A stretch of DNA of 14,878 bases. Origin: DASWRT01 sp036403035 (GTDB lineage Bacteria; Pseudomonadota; Alphaproteobacteria; ATCC43930; CGMCC-115725). A model generated the notes under the pieces. The model searched no databases. It had not been told where the DNA came from and saw only the letters and a program-made list of their open reading frames with translations. Made by a program: the position numbers and the translations under genes. The DNA is taken from assembly GCA_036403035.1 (NCBI GenBank), contig DASWRT010000194.1, positions 1 through 14,878 on the forward strand. Direction: 5' to 3'. This document shows positions 12,470 to 14,878 of this stretch, piece by piece (positions within the stretch are counted from its first letter, which is position 1; each line of letters starts with the position of its first letter).

Positions 12470-13666
12470 GTGCGAGAAAAACGGGCCGTGGCGCCCAAGC
12501 CTGACGAAGGCAGGATCGAGAGGCGCGAAACGCTGGGCGCTCGGGAGGCCGTCGCGACCGGCAAGGCGGTCCCGGAGAACGTCCGCTCGGTCGGCCTCCT
12601 GGTCCTCGCCGTGCTCGCGGTGATCTACACGCTCTATTTCGCTCAGGAGATCGTCCTGCCGATCGTACTGGCGGTCGTGCTCAAGCTGCTGCTTCAGCCG
12701 GCGATGCGGCTGCTGCACCATCGGCTGCGGCTGCCGAACGCGCTGGCCGCCCTCCTGCTCATCCTGGCCGTGTTCGGGGCGATCGTCGGCGTCGGCTTCA
12801 CCATCTCGGTGCCGGCCACAAACTGGATGCAGAAAGCGCCGGAAAGCCTGCCGCTGCTCAAGGAGAAGCTCGCATCGCTACGCCAGCCGATCGAATACGT
12901 GCAGCGGGCCTTGCAACAGATGGATACGCTGGCGAGCACCGCGGGCGCCCAGAATGCGCAGGGACAGGAGCAAGGACAGGCTCCGGCGCCGCGCCAAAGC
13001 GGCGGCGGCGGGGCGGCGTCAAGCGCCGCAAGCGGCGTCGCGCTGCACGTCGTCAGCGGCACGGCGACGACGCTGTCCCGGTTCTTCACGACGATGATCG
13101 TGCTGTTCTTCCTGCTCGCCTCGGGCGACCGGCTGCTGCGCGGCTTCGTCGAGGTGCTGCCGAGCTCCTCCGACAAGCGGCAGGCCGTCGAGATCGCGAG
13201 CGAGATCGAGACGAACATCGCCGGCTACCTGCTGACGATCACGATCATGAACGCGCTCGTCGGCGTCGCGACCGGACTGGCGATGCATTTCTGCGGCCTC
13301 GGCGACCCGATCCTGTGGGGCGTGGCGGCGTTCCTGCTGAATTACGTCCCGATCCTCGGGCCGATGACCGGCGTCGTGATCTTCTTCGCCGCCGGGGTTC
13401 TCAGCTTCGCATGGCCGTGGTACGCGCTCGTCCCGGCGGGAATCTACCTGCTGATCCACATCGCCGAGGGCGAAACGATCACGCCGATGCTGCTGGCGAA
13501 GCGCTTCACGCTGAACCCGGTGCTGGTGATCGTCTCGCTGTTCTTCTGGCACTGGCTCTGGGGTATCCCCGGCGCGCTGCTCGCCGTGCCGCTGCTGGCG
13601 ATGTTCAAGATCCTGGCCGACCATGTCGACCCGCTGAAGCCGGTCGGCCATATCATCGGGTCGTGA
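12470..13666 (+). CDS. AI-2E family transporter (398 aa)
   Basis: An inner-membrane protein of the AI-2E/UPF0118 (DUF20) family; E. coli relatives have been linked to AI-2 export and others to Na+/H+ exchange, so substrate is open. About eight hydrophobic segments are seen, three near the N-terminus (about residues 40-58, 62-75, 90-113) and five in the C-terminal half. Typical motifs are LLNYVPILGPM, GETITPMLLAKRF and a GIPGALLAVPLLA end. A Gln/Gly/Ala-rich linker (about 157-190) lies in the periplasmic helical region and is longer than in most relatives. The GTG at 12470 is chosen for its excellent ribosome site (GGAGGGA, 12457-12463); a GTG at 12431 has none. It stands about 150 bases after the PilZ gene. 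Confidence 0.9.
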   Translation: MREKRAVAPKPDEGRIERRETLGAREAVATGKAVPENVRSVGLLVLAVLAVIYTLYFAQEIVLPIVLAVVLKLLLQPAMRLLHHRLRLPNALAALLLILAVFGAIVGVGFTISVPATNWMQKAPESLPLLKEKLASLRQPIEYVQRALQQMDTLASTAGAQNAQGQEQGQAPAPRQSGGGGAASSAASGVALHVVSGTATTLSRFFTTMIVLFFLLASGDRLLRGFVEVLPSSSDKRQAVEIASEIETNIAGYLLTITIMNALVGVATGLAMHFCGLGDPILWGVAAFLLNYVPILGPMTGVVIFFAAGVLSFAWPWYALVPAGIYLLIHIAEGETITPMLLAKRFTLNPVLVIVSLFFWHWLWGIPGALLAVPLLAMFKILADHVDPLKPVGHIIGS

Positions 13667-13687
13667 GCGCGGCGGAGCGAGGCAAGT

Positions 13688-13743
13688 GGACGGAGACGGT
13701 CCGGCGGGCGGCTCGAAAGACCGAAGCCGCCGCCGCGCCGTCC
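13688..13743. terminator. GC-rich hairpin between convergent genes, possible terminator
   Basis: GGCGGGCGGCT (13703-13713) pairs with AGCCGCCGCC (13725-13734) with one bulged G, and GGACGG (13688-13693) pairs with CCGTCC (13738-13743) outside it. The element fills the gap between the AI-2E gene and the convergent YidB gene. There is no T-tract, so it would have to act with Rho or only as a 3'-end stabiliser. Confidence 0.35.
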
Positions 13744-13757
13744 CGTATGTCACGGCA

Positions 13758-14180
13758 TCACAGGAAGCGCCCGCCGCCGCCTTCTTCCTGCTGATGAAAC
13801 ATATCGGGATGCGGCATCTGGCCGTTCGGGGTCAACCGGTCGATGATGCCGGGAAGGTGCTGCGCGAGCAGAGGCAAGAGCTGCGCCACCGGCATGCCGG
13901 TCTGCGCCGACATTTCCTGCACGCGGTCGTCGCCAAGCGCGCGGTGCAGATCCTGCGGGGCGATCGCCTGGTTCGCGCCGCTTCCGATCCACGACTGGGC
14001 GACGTGACCGAGCCCGGCGGCGGCGAAGCTCTCGAGCAGTCCGTTCATTCCCCCGGTCTGGCGATTGCCGAGCAACCCCGCGATCGCGCTGCCCAGACCG
14101 CCGCCGCCGCCGCCGCCGAGGGGCGCCGCCGTCGCCTGCCCCTGCGGCAGTCCGCCCAGGATCGTATCCAACAAACCCAT
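13758..14180 (-). CDS. YidB family (DUF937) protein (140 aa)
   Basis: A 140-residue protein of the YidB/DUF937 family. The start MGLLDTILGGLPQGQ and the motif SFAAAGLGHVAQSWIGSGAN (about 51-70), followed by QAIAPQDLHRALG and MPVAQLLPLLAQHLPGIIDRLTPNG, are diagnostic. A poly-Gly tract (residues 22-28), encoded by GCC/GGC repeats, links the N-terminal helix to the core. Function unknown; no signal peptide. AAGGAG (complement of 14188-14193) seven bases before the ATG fixes the start. It follows the PhnA-like gene by 49 bases on the same strand and may be co-transcribed. Confidence 0.93.
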   Translation of the reverse strand: MGLLDTILGGLPQGQATAAPLGGGGGGGLGSAIAGLLGNRQTGGMNGLLESFAAAGLGHVAQSWIGSGANQAIAPQDLHRALGDDRVQEMSAQTGMPVAQLLPLLAQHLPGIIDRLTPNGQMPHPDMFHQQEEGGGGRFL

Positions 14181-14229
14181 CTGTCCGCTCCTTCTTCCAC
14201 GTGAAACGCGCGGTCGCGTCGTTCCGGCC

Positions 14230-14878
14230 TCAGTAGGTCCGTCCGTACGGCCCGACCACCTCGTCGCGCGCGGCCCGGTAGCCGCCGAATCCTGCGGCGC
14301 CCGCCCCGAGGAGCAGCGCAGCGAACGCGAGAAGCGATGCGGTCGACAGACCGGACGCCGTCTTGTCGGCCGCCTGTTTTGCAGTGCCGACCGCTTGGTC
14401 CTTCGTCTGCTGCGCCTGGTTCTGCAGTTGGTCGAGGCGGCTGTTGGCCTCTTCCGGGCTGATGTTGAGCTGCGCGGACATGATCTGCGTAATGCGGTCA
14501 CGCGCCTGCGACGCGGCGTCGCCGCCTTGGGCGAGCTTCGGCAGGTTCGCGGTGATCTCCTTTGTCGCGTCGTCGCGGCTCATCGTCTTCGGATCGGCGG
14601 GCGGCTGCGCGTTCAGCAAGTTCTCGGCGCGCTGGCGAACCGAGTCCGGAGTGACGCCGGCCGTCTGTGCGAGTTGGGGTGCCGCGTCTTTCACCGTCTG
14701 GCCGATCGTGGAGGCCGCGCCGCCGATCGTTCGGAATGCGCCGCCGATCACGCCGCCGACGGCGGAGGTCAGGAGATAGAAAGTCAGGATGAGCCCGAAG
14801 CCCCACGTCACGAGCCCGTGGAGCGACCCGTCGAGAGGCCGCGTCGAACCCGCGAGACGCGCGGCCGCGTAGCCCCCG
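14230..14878 (-). CDS. PhnA-like membrane protein (5' partial at window edge)
   Basis: The frame is open to the right edge. Although a GTG exists at 14811, the upstream codons read AAARLAGSTRPLDGSLHGLVTWG, which is family-like, so the gene begins outside the window. A hydrophobic segment TWGFGLILTFYLLTSAVGGVIGGAF (about 14809-14735) and a second near the C-terminus (LLAFAALLLGAGAAGFGGY, about 14325-14270) bracket a soluble helical domain rich in Gln and Ala (about 14730-14330). The order (short basic lead, TM, coiled domain, TM, short tail) matches proteins named 'PhnA-like' in Bradyrhizobium and Methylobacterium; that name does not imply phosphonate chemistry. Function unknown, probably envelope stress or structure. 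Confidence 0.8.
   Translation of the reverse strand, partial: GGYAAARLAGSTRPLDGSLHGLVTWGFGLILTFYLLTSAVGGVIGGAFRTIGGAASTIGQTVKDAAPQLAQTAGVTPDSVRQRAENLLNAQPPADPKTMSRDDATKEITANLPKLAQGGDAASQARDRITQIMSAQLNISPEEANSRLDQLQNQAQQTKDQAVGTAKQAADKTASGLSTASLLAFAALLLGAGAAGFGGYRAARDEVVGPYGRTY

Noticed and set aside
14100..14121. GCC triplet repeat
   Set aside because: Encodes the poly-Gly linker of the YidB protein; common in this family and not a separate element.
14205..14225. GGAAC...CGTT on the minus strand before the YidB gene
   Set aside because: Spacer is 12 bases instead of 16-17, too short for an EcfG promoter.

Overview
The window is GC-rich chromosomal DNA of an alphaproteobacterium, most likely a Hyphomicrobiales (Rhizobiales) member of the Bradyrhizobium/Methylobacterium/Bosea type. 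This rests on remembered family distribution, not on a search: an MdtB/C-type RND pump, small DUF6496 and DUF6481 proteins, a DUF2382 (YsnF) protein, a 'PhnA-like' membrane protein, and a textbook sigma-EcfG promoter (GGAAC-N16-CGTT), the hallmark of the alphaproteobacterial general stress response. No tRNA, rRNA, CRISPR array, intact insertion sequence or phage gene is visible.

Layout. 1-1921: C-terminal 60% of an RND efflux permease whose 5' end lies outside the window. 2183-2896: three tiny hydrophilic + strand genes, the last two overlapping by ATGA. 2999-3481: a GFA/CENP-V-type zinc protein. 3530-3736 (-): a DUF6496 protein with a possible EcfG promoter. 3770-4434: mostly non-coding, with a frameshifted glycosyltransferase C-terminus left on the minus strand. 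4435-5472: three small + strand genes of unknown function, the last overlapping a minus-strand small gene (5182-5442). 5668-6411: a Crp/Fnr-family regulator with palindromes just upstream. 6412-6855: AT-rich regulatory DNA with a palindrome abutting the EcfG promoter of the DUF2382 gene (6856-7554). 7555-7987: a structured, apparently non-coding stretch with two mutually exclusive perfect hairpins and an intrinsic terminator. 7988-8365: DUF6481 coiled-coil protein. 8366-8875: non-coding, with tandem palindromic sites and one candidate micro-ORF. 8876-11798: a tight three-gene operon (MBL-fold hydrolase, FAD aromatic-type monooxygenase, DUF2783). 11937-12320: PilZ protein. 12470-13666: AI-2E-family transporter. 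13758-14878 (-): YidB/DUF937 protein and a PhnA-like membrane protein that runs off the right edge.

How it fits together. The left and middle parts look like an accessory stress-response neighbourhood: many small hydrophilic proteins, at least one gene with a very good EcfG promoter, and a Crp/Fnr regulator placed between them. The clearest metabolic unit is the MBL-monooxygenase-DUF2783 operon, probably acting on an aromatic compound that the sequence does not identify. The least explained pieces are the structured region 7573-7691, the palindrome abutting the EcfG promoter, and the tandem sites in front of the monooxygenase operon.
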